Assembly: GCA_027946365.1 (NCBI GenBank)
Contig: JAPEUQ010000010.1
Location: 558,001 to 622,000, forward strand
DNA: 64,000 bases
Direction: 5' to 3'
Origin: Kalmusia sp. IMI 367209
Lineage: Eukaryota; Ascomycota; Dothideomycetes; Pleosporales; Didymosphaeriaceae
Positions 12,556-24,792 of this stretch are shown in pieces. A program made the position numbers and the translations under genes. Each line of letters opens with the position of its first letter. Position 1 is the stretch's first letter. The notes beneath the pieces are model-generated. The model worked only from the letters and a program-made list of their open reading frames with translations, did no database searches and was not told where the DNA came from.

Positions 12556-13921
12556 CGCTACGGCGAGTGTGAAAGGGAGACGGTTGCTAGATGGGCATGG
12601 AGAAGAGCAGGACGACGCTTAGTCTCTGGCGAGCGAATGCGTCGATCGATGGGGGGTGAGATGAGGGCAAACAGGAGGGCTGCGAATTGAAGACGGGTAT
12701 TGTCGTGACGGGCGAGTGCCGGTGAGAGGGCTGTCGTAGTGGCTGTCAAGCCAGGAGGCCCCCGCGGATCCCAAAGCGAGGTTGGCTCGCGCTGCTAGGG
12801 CTAGGGGTGGCAGAGGGACGAATGGCGGCGAAGGATGAATGGATGAATCCAGAACATGCACACCCGGCGTGCTTCGACCGGGCTCGATGCAAGATGCAGC
12901 AGACAAAGGGAAGGCAGGCAATAGAAGCAGCAGCTTGCAGTTTCTGGGGCAGCGAGTGAAGTGTGAGACGATGGGCAGCCTCAGAGGCAGATCGGCGATA
13001 ATCTTTGTACAGAGAAGTCACTGGCCGTCTGGCGCTACAGGTGCTTAGCGAGCCCTGAGATTCCCCATCTAACGATGCGCTGCTGCAGGCCCTCCGAGCT
13101 TAGCCTGCCAGCCAGCGCGATCCGCTCAGGTGGCGCGCAAGGCCCTTTGGGGCTGCTGGGCTTTGTGAAGGGCGCCGCCGCCGCTAGGGGCGATGCTGCT
13201 GGTGCATTCACTGCCGTTTCATTGATGCGCCTGCGGCCTTCAAAGCTGCTCGCACGCGACGCGGGACCGGGGAGCGTCATTTTTGGAGGGAGAGGACACT
13301 GAGGAGGAGACGGGCAGTGATGTAATGGGCGCGCAGAGGCCACCTTGGGTAGGGCCGCCATAGGGGACAGGGCCTGCGCCCGAGAAAACAGCATGAACAG
13401 GCCATCGACTATCGGACTCCCTCATCCCTCCAGCACACACTCGCTGATGGGAGATGATGCCTGTCTGCCGTGCCACGCAGCGCTCCGTGTGACCTGTGGG
13501 CCGCAACGTGCCACATTGGCGAGTCGAGCGAGGATGCCATTGGGCCACACGGGCACGGCGGCCTCGGCAGGCGCTGCTATGCCTGATGCGAATATAGGAG
13601 GGGGGCAAACAACGGCTGGCCGGCCGTATATCGCGAACCAACGTCACCTCGCCAGCAGCGCGCGTCGACCAGCGGCGGGCTCTAAGAAGCATCCGACGGC
13701 GGACCTCCGTCGCCGCGCCAGTGAGACCCTGAGAGATTGCAGCAGCCCGCCGCGTGGAAACGGCGGCTCCGCTCACCTCGTCCGGTCGAACACGGTGCAG
13801 GCTGAGCCGAAGATCCCTCCTGCACTCGGGCAGATGCGCAGCCAACATGCACGCTTTCGGATGCCATCGTCTTCCGCCTCATCAACTCCGCGACGCCCGC
13901 TGGCGCTGCACACTTGCTCCC

Positions 13922-13957
13922 CCAACGCGAGCCAACGCGAGCCAACGCGAGCCAACG
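13922..13957. repeat. 10-bp tandem repeat, about 3.6 copies
   Basis: The unit CCAACGCGAG is repeated without substitutions until it breaks up at the right edge. Confidence 0.85.
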
Positions 13958-14274
13958 GCGCCCCTGTTTGATCGACATTCACGGCGTGCACTGTGGAAAT
14001 TGACGTGTTCCCGAAGACGATGATCTTTGGACCGACTTGCTCTCATTCACATGCCTCGTGTCCTCGTACGGAGGGGGGGGCTTACAAACGACATACGGAG
14101 CCTGCCCACAGCCTGTACCACTGCCCCACCACACCACCTCGCACGATGCCCAAGCCGCCACGGCATCGCTTTCCCTAGCCTTCTCCACTTAATAGACACG
14201 CAGAGCCAACCGTCGTGCATTGGCTCGCGTACCCTGCCTGTGAATCTTTCCGTCACGTGTGCACCACGCTTCCA

Positions 14275-14319
14275 AGCTTCCAGGCTTTACCAAAGCTCCC
14301 AGGCTTTACCAAGCTCCCA
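14275..14319. repeat. About 18-bp imperfect tandem repeat
   Basis: AGCTTCCAGGCTTTACCA is followed by AAGCTCCCAGGCTTTACCA and a partial third copy, just downstream of the Laa2-like gene. Confidence 0.75.
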
Positions 14320-14476
14320 ACGTTATAAAGGGTACGTGTACGGCAGCTCCCGCTGGGTATATGCCTGTTGTGCTACCACCGTCGCGGATCTACGACTTCC
14401 GCCGTCCGCCGTGCCCTTCTTCTCAACGGCAGCTCTTCAATCACAGGCCACAAAGGAACAGGCCAGCTGCAACGCT

Positions 14477-16210
14477 TCACCTGAGTTTCTTGGCGTGCGC
14501 AACCAGGCTCTCAATGACCTGTTCGAACTAGACGTGGAAAAAGTGATTAGCGACTGCCACCAGATGCTATCGGTATCCATGATGCTTACGGCGTCCTTAT
14601 CCCCTAGTGCGCTCTCCATGCGCTTCTGCCAGTATTCAAACACCTCGTTCGCACGCTCTTTCAATTCTTCTAGCCGCTTGACATGCACCCGTAGTTCTTC
14701 GTCTGTAAAGTTGCTGAGCGCAGCATCCGTGGTGGAGCACAACATCGTCGTTGAGCTAATGTCTAGCTGAGGTGGCGGTGGTGGTCCCTTCCGTTTCCTC
14801 TCGGATTTGGACGCCGAAGAATCTACCGATGTTGATGAGGCATTCTCTTTCTTCACCCTGCCTAACGCGCCGCTTCGACTGTCTGCGGACGGTCTCGGCG
14901 ATTTCTCGCCCGGAATGTGTATCGAGGGTAGAACCAGTTTCTTCTGTTTGGATGCTGGTAATATCTCGTCGAGGTCGACGGGTACGCCGAGCGACACCAG
15001 AAACAGCCGACGGATACGTGACCGTACCCAGTCTGGAGGCTGCAGAGGCGGTGGTGCAACGAGCTGCGCCCACAGTGATTCGCTACGCTCTGACAGGAAT
15101 ATCGACCGAAGAGCGGCTTGGTTCGTAGTAGAAATGCTGGGTATCTCTTTCAAGGACGGATAGATTTCATCAATATAGGGCTGTGTGGCATTGACAATAC
15201 CTTCAAGTGTGGTGAGGTCTTCAAAATCCAGGACAGGCTGCGCGTGTACCCCGTCAGCCAATGCATCACTGCAGAATGGAACTCAGAGAGACTGTAGAAC
15301 CTGGGTTTGAATAATTTCTGACTTACAAGGCCCAGGGAAGGGGCAGGTACGGAGGGCTGTTCGGGGGGATTGTCAAATGTAGTCTCGTTGTCTTCATCGC
15401 CTTGTTGAAACCCATCATCAAAATCCCCAAAATCGTCCTCTTCCCCGCCTTCCTCGAAATCGTCGAAATCATCGCCAAATTCGCCATCATCCTCCCCTGC
15501 GTCATCGACTTCCGTGCCATTGTGAGCGTCAGCCACAGAGGCATCTGACTCGTCCGCGTCGCCGTCTTCGTTGTCGGAGCTCATGGGAGATCTGTTTATG
15601 GAGGCAGTTGGCGTCCCTTCTTCCGTCAATCGCACGTAGGGAGAAAGAGAACTCGCCTTACGTACCCTCGGGTTTCTTCTCTGGAGGCTGCGGCGCTTTC
15701 AGCACAATGTCAGGCACAGCGTCTGCAGCGCGAAGCTCATAGGCTTGGGTCCCCGGAACATCACCGTAGCTGGGTGCGTCTGGGTCGACCTTTTCCACCA
15801 CCGTCTTAGGAACCTGAGTGCCTCCAGGGGTGAACGGACGATCGCTTAAGCTGACCCTCGAAGCACTACGGCTACGCGATCCTTCTGGTACGACTTCTAC
15901 CTCGTCAGGAACTGCATCCTGGACGCGTTTTTGGTAGGCGTCTGTTCCTGGAACCTCGCCGTAGCTGGGCTGGTCATCGACGCGCTCCACACGGGTGACC
16001 GGAATGGGTGAGGTGGCATTAGATCGGTCCGGCTGTCCAGGACGACCTTCAGAGGCGTCGGAGAAGTGCTCGTCACTCGATGACTCTGCAGCTGCAAACA
16101 GATTAGACTAGGACTTGAATCATAATAATCGCAGCATATCTACCTAAATCCTTTGTGCCAGAATCTTGCAGCTCGGTGCTCTTGCGGGGAGGTGCTAATT
16201 CGTCGGTCAT
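14477..16210 (-). CDS. Acidic AP-1 accessory-like protein (Laa2/YBL010C-like)
   Basis: Five exons, 16210-16144, 16091-15666, 15619-15327, 15237-14590 and 14527-14477, close in frame as 494 aa. An acidic centre (about 210-235) contains FGDDFDDFEE and DDFGDFDDGF, which match gamma-ear binding motifs of clathrin adaptor partners. Further on come LDFEDLTTLEGIVNA, a Pro-rich basic linker, and a C-terminal helix HVKRLEELKERANEVF. The last 62-bp intron restores the tail FEQVIESLVAHAKKLR, which resembles the conserved end of fungal relatives as I remember them. Two near-identical modules, PSYGEVPGTDAY and PSYGDVPGTQAY, lie in the N-terminal third. A role in AP-1/clathrin traffic at the trans-Golgi is inferred from the motifs and family; the name is tentative. 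It diverges from nsp1. Confidence 0.7.
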
Positions 16211-16770
16211 GGCGACGTCTTAAGGGAGGTACGTAGGCAATAACTAGAATAGATAGTAGGTTGTTTTTCGTAGGCTAAGGGAAGGGTATAGGGGTGTTAG
16301 CGGACGAGAAGGAAGACGCCCGTGGGATAGAGGGAGGCAGGAGGTGCGCGAGGGTCAACCTATATGAATAGTGACGCCGCCCAGTTGCAAGCATGATTGG
16401 CAGCCGCGGGGGGATGGTCTAGGCTCAGAAGGCGCGCGGCGGCGCAGAAATATTTCACCGAGCTGGCTTGTGCTTGGCGCGATGCTTGTCTAAACTATTC
16501 GGAGGAGCTACACGCGCGACGGTGACGCTGCAGGCAACCGGTTCGTCGCATACATTGCCATTGCGAAGCCGCCTGCCTTGCTCTTGCATGAGACTGTACT
16601 CGAGTGCATCACATCAGATTGACTCTATCGCAGTCGCGCGTCTCATTCCACTACGCAGCAGGTAAACACTTCCGCGACAGCTCCGTCTCACAAGCCCGGG
16701 CAAAAGTCTGAAGACGGCGTTGCTTACCTTCGGATAGTCTGGCTAACAAGACATACTAGAATCGCTCAGT
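16211..16770. promoter_or_regulatory. Shared upstream region of the Laa2-like and nsp1 genes
   Basis: The two genes are transcribed away from each other with 560 bp between start codons, so both promoters must lie here or overlap. I cannot assign individual factor sites from sequence alone. Confidence 0.55.
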
Positions 16771-19269
16771 ATGGCGTTCAATTTCGGGAACAATTCGAGC
16801 AGCACGCCGAACAAACCTCTGTTTGGCACGGCTAGCTCCAGCGCATCGAACTCCTTCGGCGGCGCAAACAACAACAACACGACTCCGGGAACCAGCGCGC
16901 CAAGCGGGACATCCCTTTTTGGCGCAGGTTCAAACTCAGGGTCGACACTGTTCGGAGCTGCCGGGTCGAACACGCCTGCGGCAAGCAAGCCTCCCAGCCT
17001 CTTCGGAGCTTCGCAGACCACAGCCGGTGCACCACAATCAGCTTCAAGCCCTTTCTCGTTTGGAAACGGTGGTGCCAGTGGAACAGCAAAGCCATCGCTT
17101 TTTGGGACGGCCGGGACCACGGCGAGCTCTGGCTCAACCACAGCAGGAACCACGGCTACATCCACACCCTCCTTCTCATTTGGCAAGCCCGCAGGTGCGT
17201 AGAGAGCAAGATTGACAGATTACAAAAAGCATATGCTAAAACTACGTTGTAGAATCATCCACCCCAGCTGCGACGCCCGCAGCTAACAAAACTTTCTCGC
17301 TCCCTTCGACAACTCCCGCAGGGCCTCCGCCCGGCAAGAGCTTTTTCGGCTCGCAGCCCTCTCAAACGAGCCAACTGGGCGCAGGCGCAACCTCTGCTGC
17401 GCCCTCTCTATTTGCAGGAGGTGCAAAGCCGGCTTCTACATCCTCCACACCGATCCTATTTGGTAGCACGGGAGCCAACTTAACTCCAGCGAAACCACCC
17501 AACAGCGCAGCGAGCGGTACCAATCTTTTCGGATTTGGGAATAAGGATGCATCCAATGATGCGAACAAGAACGCCTCGGGGCAGCCAAATGCTTTTGGTA
17601 CTGCAGGTGGCACAGGCCCGCAAGCGACACCAAAGCCGTCTTTGTTCAATCTCGGTAGCACAACGCCTGCAGCTACCCCAGCAAACAAACAACCATCCTT
17701 CAGTCTTGGAACAGCACCAGCCTCTGCTTCATCACAACCCGCCACGAACCCTACGCCTACATTTAGTCTTGGCAACAAGTCGACGCCTGCTTCCGTTGGC
17801 AATACACCTTCCAGCATGCTTCCAGGAGCAAACGCCGGAACTGGCCCTTCTGGAGGCTCAGCCGCAGGTGGTATGTTTTCAAAGCTAGGCGGTAATGCAC
17901 CCACATCGACGACTGCGACCCCGGGCGCCTCCACCACAACTGCTGGCGCAGGAGGCTTTTCCCTATTTAGCAAGACCTCCCAATCTGCGGGAACCCCATC
18001 AATTGGACAATCAGGATCTACCGCTTCCCCGTCCTTGTTTTCTAATCAAGGAGCAGCCAGCACACCCGCATCCTCAGGAGCAGGCTCTACCTCAGCTCCC
18101 GCGGCCACCTCCAGTCCTTCACTTTTTTCTGGATTGGGTAGCAACAAGCCCGCCGCATCAACCAACACTGGCACGTCTACGTTGTTTAGTCTAGCAGGGC
18201 CCGGTACACCCACATCATCTGGACCTGCATCAACTGGGCCTGCGCCAACAGGGACAGCTACGACTAGCACTGCAAAACCTTCGCCCTTTAGTATGCCCGG
18301 TGCTACTACCGCAGCTTCCTCAGCGCCAGCTTCGACTTCGACAACAGCTCCAGCGGCATCGACTGCCCCAACTGCTGCAACCGGTACCACCACCGGGACC
18401 TCTGGGGAGGCCGCCAAGAGCGGTTTCGCGAGCTCCACCGCTGGCCCTGCACCATCTGCACAGTCTCGTCTTAAGAACAAATCAATGGATGAGATAATCA
18501 CTCGCTGGGCCGCTGATCTGTCAAAGTACCAGAAAGAGTTTCAACAGCAAGCCAGTACAGTCGCTAAATGGGACCGCGCTCTGGTGGAAAACACGGACAA
18601 GGTCAAGCAACTCTACGCAAAGACGTTCCAGGCGGAACGCGATGCACAAGAGGTGGAGAAGCATCTGACCATGATCGAGGATAATCAGTCAGAGCTTGAT
18701 ACATACCTAGATCGGTACGAGAAGGAGATTGATAACATGATGAAGCTTCACGGTGTTGGCGGAAGATCTGACGGCCTGCGAGGACCTGATCAAGAGCGTG
18801 AGAGAACGTAAGTCAATCTTTCATTACCCTGTAAAACTGACAAATTCCCTCGAGCACCATTGGCTGATGGATATAATAGTTACAAGCTAGCGGAGAAACT
18901 ACAAGACCGACTCAATGAACTCAACAAGGACCTTACAGAGATGATCGAGGAGATCAACACCACTTCACAGACTCTCAGCAAATCTGGCAAGCCCGACGAT
19001 CCTGTAAGTTTTCCTATGGCTGTGCTTTCAGGTCGGAACTAACAGTAAAACAGTTGACCAAGGTCGTTCGCGTTCTCAACTCTCAATTGGCGCAGCTTCA
19101 GCTCATCGATTCAGGTACTGTACAGCTACAAAGCAAGATCGAGAAGGCCCAAAAGGAGAGCCAAGGCGTTCGTGCCAATGGGTGGAATGGTCTCGGCTCG
19201 GATCCCACTGAGGACTTCTACCGAAGCTTCAGGGGTGGGCGGACAGATCGTTTTGGGGGTGTCTCATAG
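16771..19269 (+). CDS. nsp1: FG nucleoporin Nsp1
   Basis: Four exons, 16771-17194, 17253-18807, 18880-19003 and 19054-19269, give 772 aa. The N-terminal two thirds are low-complexity Ser/Thr/Ala/Gly/Pro sequence studded with LFG, FG and FSLG motifs, the disordered barrier of the nuclear pore. From SMDEIITRWAADLSKYQKEF onward (about residue 570) the protein becomes a long heptad-rich coiled coil that matches the Nsp1 C-terminal domain, including YLDRYEKEIDNMM and LTKVVRVLNSQLAQLQLID. In yeast this domain joins Nup57 and Nup49 in the central channel and Nup82 and Nup159 on the cytoplasmic side (family knowledge). The tail FYRSFRGG is typical. The coiled coil is continuous only after removing the two short 3' introns, which supports the model. 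Confidence 0.95.
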
Positions 19270-19696
19270 ATTAAAGGCTGTGGTCTGATGATGCGAACTC
19301 GCCACTGTCTTATATTATTGATGAGGAGCATTCTGGATTAGGGGGTTTGGTTGTACATTGAACACGAACATTGAGCGAACGTTTGGCATCTCGTGTATGA
19401 ACAAGGGACTTGCATGCGCACATGTATGATAGCGTCAACTACATAATCGAGATGTGCATGCCAAGTCAACGTCCCGGCGCAACGAAACTGTCCATGCTAT
19501 GCTTAAGGTGACCCGTGTGTAACCTAGATGTAGATCATGTGTACATTCTTTTCAGCTACTTCGAGATTGGAGGGTCCAACATGTAATTGTACAGGAGCCA
19601 CGCGTGCCAAAAATAACGATCAGAGCTTTAGTCTGCCCTAGTTGTCCACCCTTCCGACCTTGATGCATTCCAAGATATTGCCATATTGTGGGCTTT
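19270..19696. other. Convergent 3' flanks of nsp1 and the IF1 gene
   Basis: This is the space between two converging genes. No open frame with a supportable product is present; it should hold both polyadenylation regions. Confidence 0.6.
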
Positions 19697-20193
19697 CTAC
19701 GGCTGGCTCTCGCCCTGACCACCCTCCTGTTTGGTGACCTCGTCGCTGTATGTGTGTTAGCCGGCTGCGGTATGATCGAGTGGACGGGCGAACGGACATG
19801 TGCTTGGTGAGCTCTTCGATGTGCTTTTGTTGCTGCTGAAGCTTGGCCTTGATGGCAAGGAGCCTGTGAGGGTGTCAGCTTGTTTATGCAGAGGAGATGC
19901 ACCCCGTATGGTGACTAGGTGAACGTACTTGGCTCGCTCTTCCTGCTTGATGTACATTTCCTCGGCAGCGGCCTCGCGCTTGGTGAAAGCGTCACTACGA
20001 GAACAACCTTGTCAGCTCTGTTTGCTCAATTGATCCGAGGTATTTGGAGGTATTCAGCTTACCCGCCACGGGTACCAGTCGGCCTGGATACGCCAGAGCC
20101 GGTGTCACCGGCAGACATGGCACGCATTGATGTAGAGAAAAAGCGCTGGGAGGCTAGCGGGCGCGCAGCCTTGATGACGGATGTGCGGAGCAT
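19697..20193 (-). CDS. inh1: Mitochondrial F1F0-ATPase inhibitor (IF1/Inh1)
   Basis: Four short exons, 20193-20063, 19994-19929, 19863-19798 and 19745-19697, with introns of 52-68 bp, give 103 aa. The start MLRTSVIKAARPLASQRFF is a classic mitochondrial presequence: basic, amphipathic, with a plausible cleavage site before STSMRAM. The mature part has GDAFTKREAAAEEMYIKQEE and then the coiled coil LLAIKAKLQQQQKHIEEL, ending TKHIDEVTKQEGG, the standard order in fungal IF1. The protein blocks ATP hydrolysis by F1 when the membrane potential falls (family knowledge). Every junction preserves frame (131+66+66+49 nt), and the gene is invisible to a single-frame search because each coding exon is at most 44 codons. 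Confidence 0.92.
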
Positions 20194-21480
20194 GTTGGAT
20201 GTGGTGATGGGAGCGCAATTGAGGGGATGCGATTATATGTGGAGGTGGCAGAGGTGGTATGATGAGCTTGCCGATGGAGCTTGGATCTCGAGATGTCGGA
20301 AAGGGTACGTGCGTCATGTCATGTGATATTAAAAGAACCAGTGGACCACGGATGGGTTCCGCTGCATGATATACCTTTATATGGTTCGAGCAGAAGATGC
20401 AGAGATCCAGTGCTTGCTGCATGTATACACACATTGGGACTTTGTAGCACCAATGTGGCTGATAACGCTCGCAAGCGCACACAGCGTGAATCACACATAT
20501 GAAACGCCGCATGAAGATAGGCCATTTTCGGAAGACTGTTTCAGCAGCCGCCCTTTACGCAGAGTATAGCCGTGTCTAGGATGCTTAGACAGGCTTGTAT
20601 CCAGCACCGTGCGACGGTGCAAGTGAACGTAAGACAGCGGCAGCATTTCGAGCTCTCTATCGTGATGGCGGGGCGATAAGCGGAGCACGACACGCACGCA
20701 CGCCATGTATAGGCGCGGTTCAGTGTTGGGTAATGGCACACAGGCCGGCCGTCTAGTCTACCAGGCTCTGCACAGGCAGTCGCGATCGCCGCAGTGCACA
20801 GAAGGCGCGCCCCTTCTGGATCTGGGCTGTGAGTAGGCACGGCCAGTCTTGGCAACAGCACTTTGACCTCCTCAACTTCGACTCTCCCCACTTCATATCA
20901 ACACCGACCATCTTCGACACCACACCTAAACCACGCTCGCCCGCTCTAGCACCCACACCCGCCAATTTTTCTGCACATACCTCTCCTCCACACACACACT
21001 CACCTTCTTCGTAAGTCCCTGCCCGTGCTGTCCCTTTCGTCATCCCCCCCTCGAAGCCGCGGATCGGGCTGCAATTTGCTCCCACGCCGCCTTCCACGCA
21101 CGCCAGCCAGCGCCATCAACTCGGAGCCTCCCTCGATTCCGCCAGCCTCGAAGAGTCTCGCAGCAACACAGCCCAGTTGAAGGCCAACGTTTGCGCGGGC
21201 GCACTGGTGCAATCTCAGCACGACCCCTCTGCTTCAGCACTCGCTGCAGGTAGGCGCGCCTACCCGCGCACACAAACGGCGAACGGCCGCCCGCTATAGG
21301 TTCCAATTGGCGCGCCCCCCGTTATAAAGCAGCGATTAGCTACCCGTTTCGCACCCTCCACCACAAACTCAACACAGGCACTTGGCACACTGGTTGGCGT
21401 GACGTCGTCATAGATTGCGCTATTATTCCAGCTGGCATCTGCTAACCGCGACTCGCGACAGATCTTCCTAAGTTATCACA
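20194..21480. promoter_or_regulatory. Shared upstream region of the IF1 and 14-3-3 genes
   Basis: Divergent start codons lie about 1.3 kb apart. The right half is C-rich and pyrimidine-rich, as in promoters of strongly expressed fungal genes, with a TATAAA at 21323-21328 about 150 bp before the 14-3-3 start. Overlapping open frames here have no domain support. Confidence 0.45.
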
Positions 21481-22517
<1,037 letters not shown>

Positions 22518-23196
22518 ATATATACGACGCTCTATTCGGAGAGGCAAAAGTGAGGGTTCTCGGTTTGGTGCATCGGAATGGGTAAACAACGCCTGGTTCA
22601 TTGGTCCCGTGGCATGGAAGGTTCTTTAGGGTGCTAAGGGCTCCGCTTCATTAGATTCCGAAATCATGCTGTCAACATCTTAACTCGTCCCGGCCCTTAC
22701 CCTCCCACGTCGCCTTAATGCTCTCTTACAAAGTCACACACGGTCTCGTATGCTCGTCTTCAATTGCGCAGGCAAGCGGTTTCGGAACCTGTTGGGATTG
22801 CTTGGAGACATTATCTTATTCTCCGAAGCATCATTCGAGTCTAATGAGTCTATGGTTCTAGGACGATATATTTCCCTACAATCTTTTCGTTTTCCTGTCG
22901 TTGTTTTGTTCGCTGTCCTGTCTCTGTATGCTCACCCGTTTGTCTTGCGCAAAGCCATGTCACAGAGCCAAAGAAAAAATTAAAATCCAATAAGATGATA
23001 CAGGCTCGCAAGAGCTGGTTATAGTAACTGTAGCTTGATCATGGTTTGAAAGGTGCCTACGTGTGTCGATCAGTCGTTTTGTATGTTAAGGTAAGGCTCT
23101 CATGTGGTGGGGCAGTAAAGGTGAGAATCAGAGCGAGAGCCTGTGATGGACTGTTCGTTCACTATCACTATTTACCGTCTTGTTGCTGATATTTAG
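22518..23196. other. 14-3-3 3' flank, no gene seen
   Basis: Pyrimidine-rich sequence likely includes the 3' untranslated region of the 14-3-3 gene. A 77-codon plus-strand frame at 22750-22983 has no recognisable feature. Confidence 0.5.
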
Positions 23197-23728
23197 ACAC
23201 TTCGCCTTGAGCTTCGCATCGCTCCTCCTAGCAGCTACTTTGGTCGATCCTCGCTTGAATTACGTGACCTTTTGAGCAGGGAGTATTGGGGCGTGAGCGG
23301 CCTGTACACTAGACCTGTGAGTATTTTGATTGTGAATTGCACGAGGGTTGACCGCTCCTTGCAATTACTGACTTCATTGCAGAGAGCGAATACAGCATCC
23401 GCTTTCGTCATCAAGGCCGCTAAAGAGCAGTCAGGTCTGAGGGCATCGGAGACACGGCGGCGAATACATTTGTTATCTGAGAAAGAGACTACGGTGAGCG
23501 AGGAAATGGGAATATAGCGATCGGTTGCTAACTCCAATTCAGGACGGAACTGCACCTGCGACAACGAATATTCATCCTCAAGCTGTCTACGGCACGACAG
23601 ATATATTACGACTTTTTATATGCGATCTTAGGCTTTCTAAGAAGAGTCTGCAGATATTAGCTGGAGATTTACTCGGCGCCGGAAGTCTAGAACTTAATTG
23701 TACATTCTTGAGCACAAGCTCAGTTTGA
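23197..23728 (+). CDS. Possible spliced coding segment, product unknown
   Basis: Three segments, 23197-23316, 23383-23493 and 23543-23728, are each bounded by good splice signals (GTGAGT donors; TTGCAG and TTCAG acceptors) and are all open in the same phase, together 138 codons ending in TGA. I found no start codon: the upstream acceptor at 23196 would need another exon, and none fits in frame with an ATG. The sequence is not recognised (it contains SAFVIKAAKEQSGLRASETR). It overlaps the next gene's first codons in another frame. It may be a real gene with an unseen first exon, a spliced leader of the next gene, or chance. Confidence 0.28.
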
Positions 23729-24792
23729 TGAATTTGGGTGAGAGAAACGAATCACGTCACCCCCTTAGTATGGAGACCTCACCGTCCAAGATATTCAAGC
23801 TGGAACAAAAAACTACCAAAAACATCGCCAAGTCCCAGAGAATCCCAGCGCAGACGGCTCTCGTCTCGCAAAAGGCCATGTGTCCTACCATTGCCAACAA
23901 CGCACAGAAAGTTGGCACTACATTTCTATTTCTTAAACTTCCTGCGGAGCTGCGATGCCTGGTCTACGAAGAGTTGCTTGTGGTCGGCAAAGTGTTCTAC
24001 AAAGACACGGCTTGGGAGCGCTTGAACAGCATACGTTACCGAGATAAAGCATATTACCGTACGCCCTCCTTGGAGATACTTCGTGTATGCAAAGCGATCC
24101 ACACAGAAGCTGAGCCGATCTACCTCTCGAAGAATCTTTTCGTGCTCCCTTTGGGTTGGGCTCTCCGACCACCTTTCCACATCACTGAGGATCCCCCATC
24201 AGACGCGCGCCAGATCTTCTCTAAAAACGGACTGAAACATGTTCGGAATCTCTGCATTGCTATCGATCGCACGGAACTAGTCACGAGCACAGAATTTAGG
24301 CAAGAATTTGAAGACTGGGTCAACGAGGATTTCTTGCAAGCCCGATACGATTCGACAACGGTGGCAGAGCGACTCAAAAAGACACGGGGAACCATGATGT
24401 CCGTGATGAGTGGAAAGATCGAAGCGCGGAGATCGTGGCTCCATATCTACAAGGCGTTAAGGAACTTTGGCCCACGCGAATACGCCCCTTTCGAGTGTAT
24501 CGAGTTCGACTACACAAACACATTCTGCCTTTTGGGCTGCTGTCGGCCAGTAAATATCAGCTCCTTCCTATGGTTTGATACCATCCGTCCAATGGCGATT
24601 GACATTATTGGCATCAATTCGGCTAGAGAGGAGAACATGATCAAGAACCGCATCGACGATTCCCCGGGGTTTAGCTCTCAGAAGGTAGTAAATTGCTCGA
24701 TCAGTTTTCGAAAAGCTGCGGACTCGCCTCGCTGGAGCCAGTGGAAGTACAGCACGAAGCAAAGAGAGGTGGAGAAGATCGGTTGGTATTGA
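23698..24792 (+). CDS. F-box/2EXR-like fungal protein
   Basis: One exon of 364 aa. FLKLPAELRCLVYEELL (about residue 78) is the short F-box-like opening of a large fungal family, followed by the usual LEILRVCKAIHTEAEPIYL and a strand reading NLFVLPLG. The C-terminal half has FGPREYAPFECIEFDYTN and no other known domain. Such proteins may be ubiquitin-ligase receptors, but many are uncharacterised and the function is unknown. Alternative starts lie at 23728 and 23770; nothing in the sequence decides between them. The family often expands in dothideomycetes and its members lie in variable regions, as here. Confidence 0.7.
   Translation: MYILEHKLSLMNLGERNESRHPLSMETSPSKIFKLEQKTTKNIAKSQRIPAQTALVSQKAMCPTIANNAQKVGTTFLFLKLPAELRCLVYEELLVVGKVFYKDTAWERLNSIRYRDKAYYRTPSLEILRVCKAIHTEAEPIYLSKNLFVLPLGWALRPPFHITEDPPSDARQIFSKNGLKHVRNLCIAIDRTELVTSTEFRQEFEDWVNEDFLQARYDSTTVAERLKKTRGTMMSVMSGKIEARRSWLHIYKALRNFGPREYAPFECIEFDYTNTFCLLGCCRPVNISSFLWFDTIRPMAIDIIGINSAREENMIKNRIDDSPGFSSQKVVNCSISFRKAADSPRWSQWKYSTKQREVEKIGWY

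Larger units (their letters stand above)
12556..14476. other. Long intergenic: nik1 upstream region and Laa2-like 3' flank
   Basis: GC-rich sequence with many long random frames, including a 208-codon plus-strand frame at 13345-13971 and a 202-codon minus frame at 13240-13848 that overlap. Neither has a domain, and their composition follows the base composition. I read this as the nik1 promoter and a long leader. Two short tandem repeats are listed separately. Confidence 0.55.

Noticed and set aside
12558..12921. Several frames of 60-100 codons upstream of nik1
   Set aside because: They overlap in different frames and read as low-complexity Ser/Arg/Pro sequence; likely promoter or leader.
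13240..13971. Overlapping 202- and 208-codon frames on opposite strands
   Set aside because: Both follow GC-rich composition, have no domain, no splice context and exclude each other.
16743..18501. Long minus-strand frames opposite nsp1
   Set aside because: Antisense readings of the FG-repeat region, Val/Pro/Ala rich because of Gly/Thr/Ala codons on the other strand.
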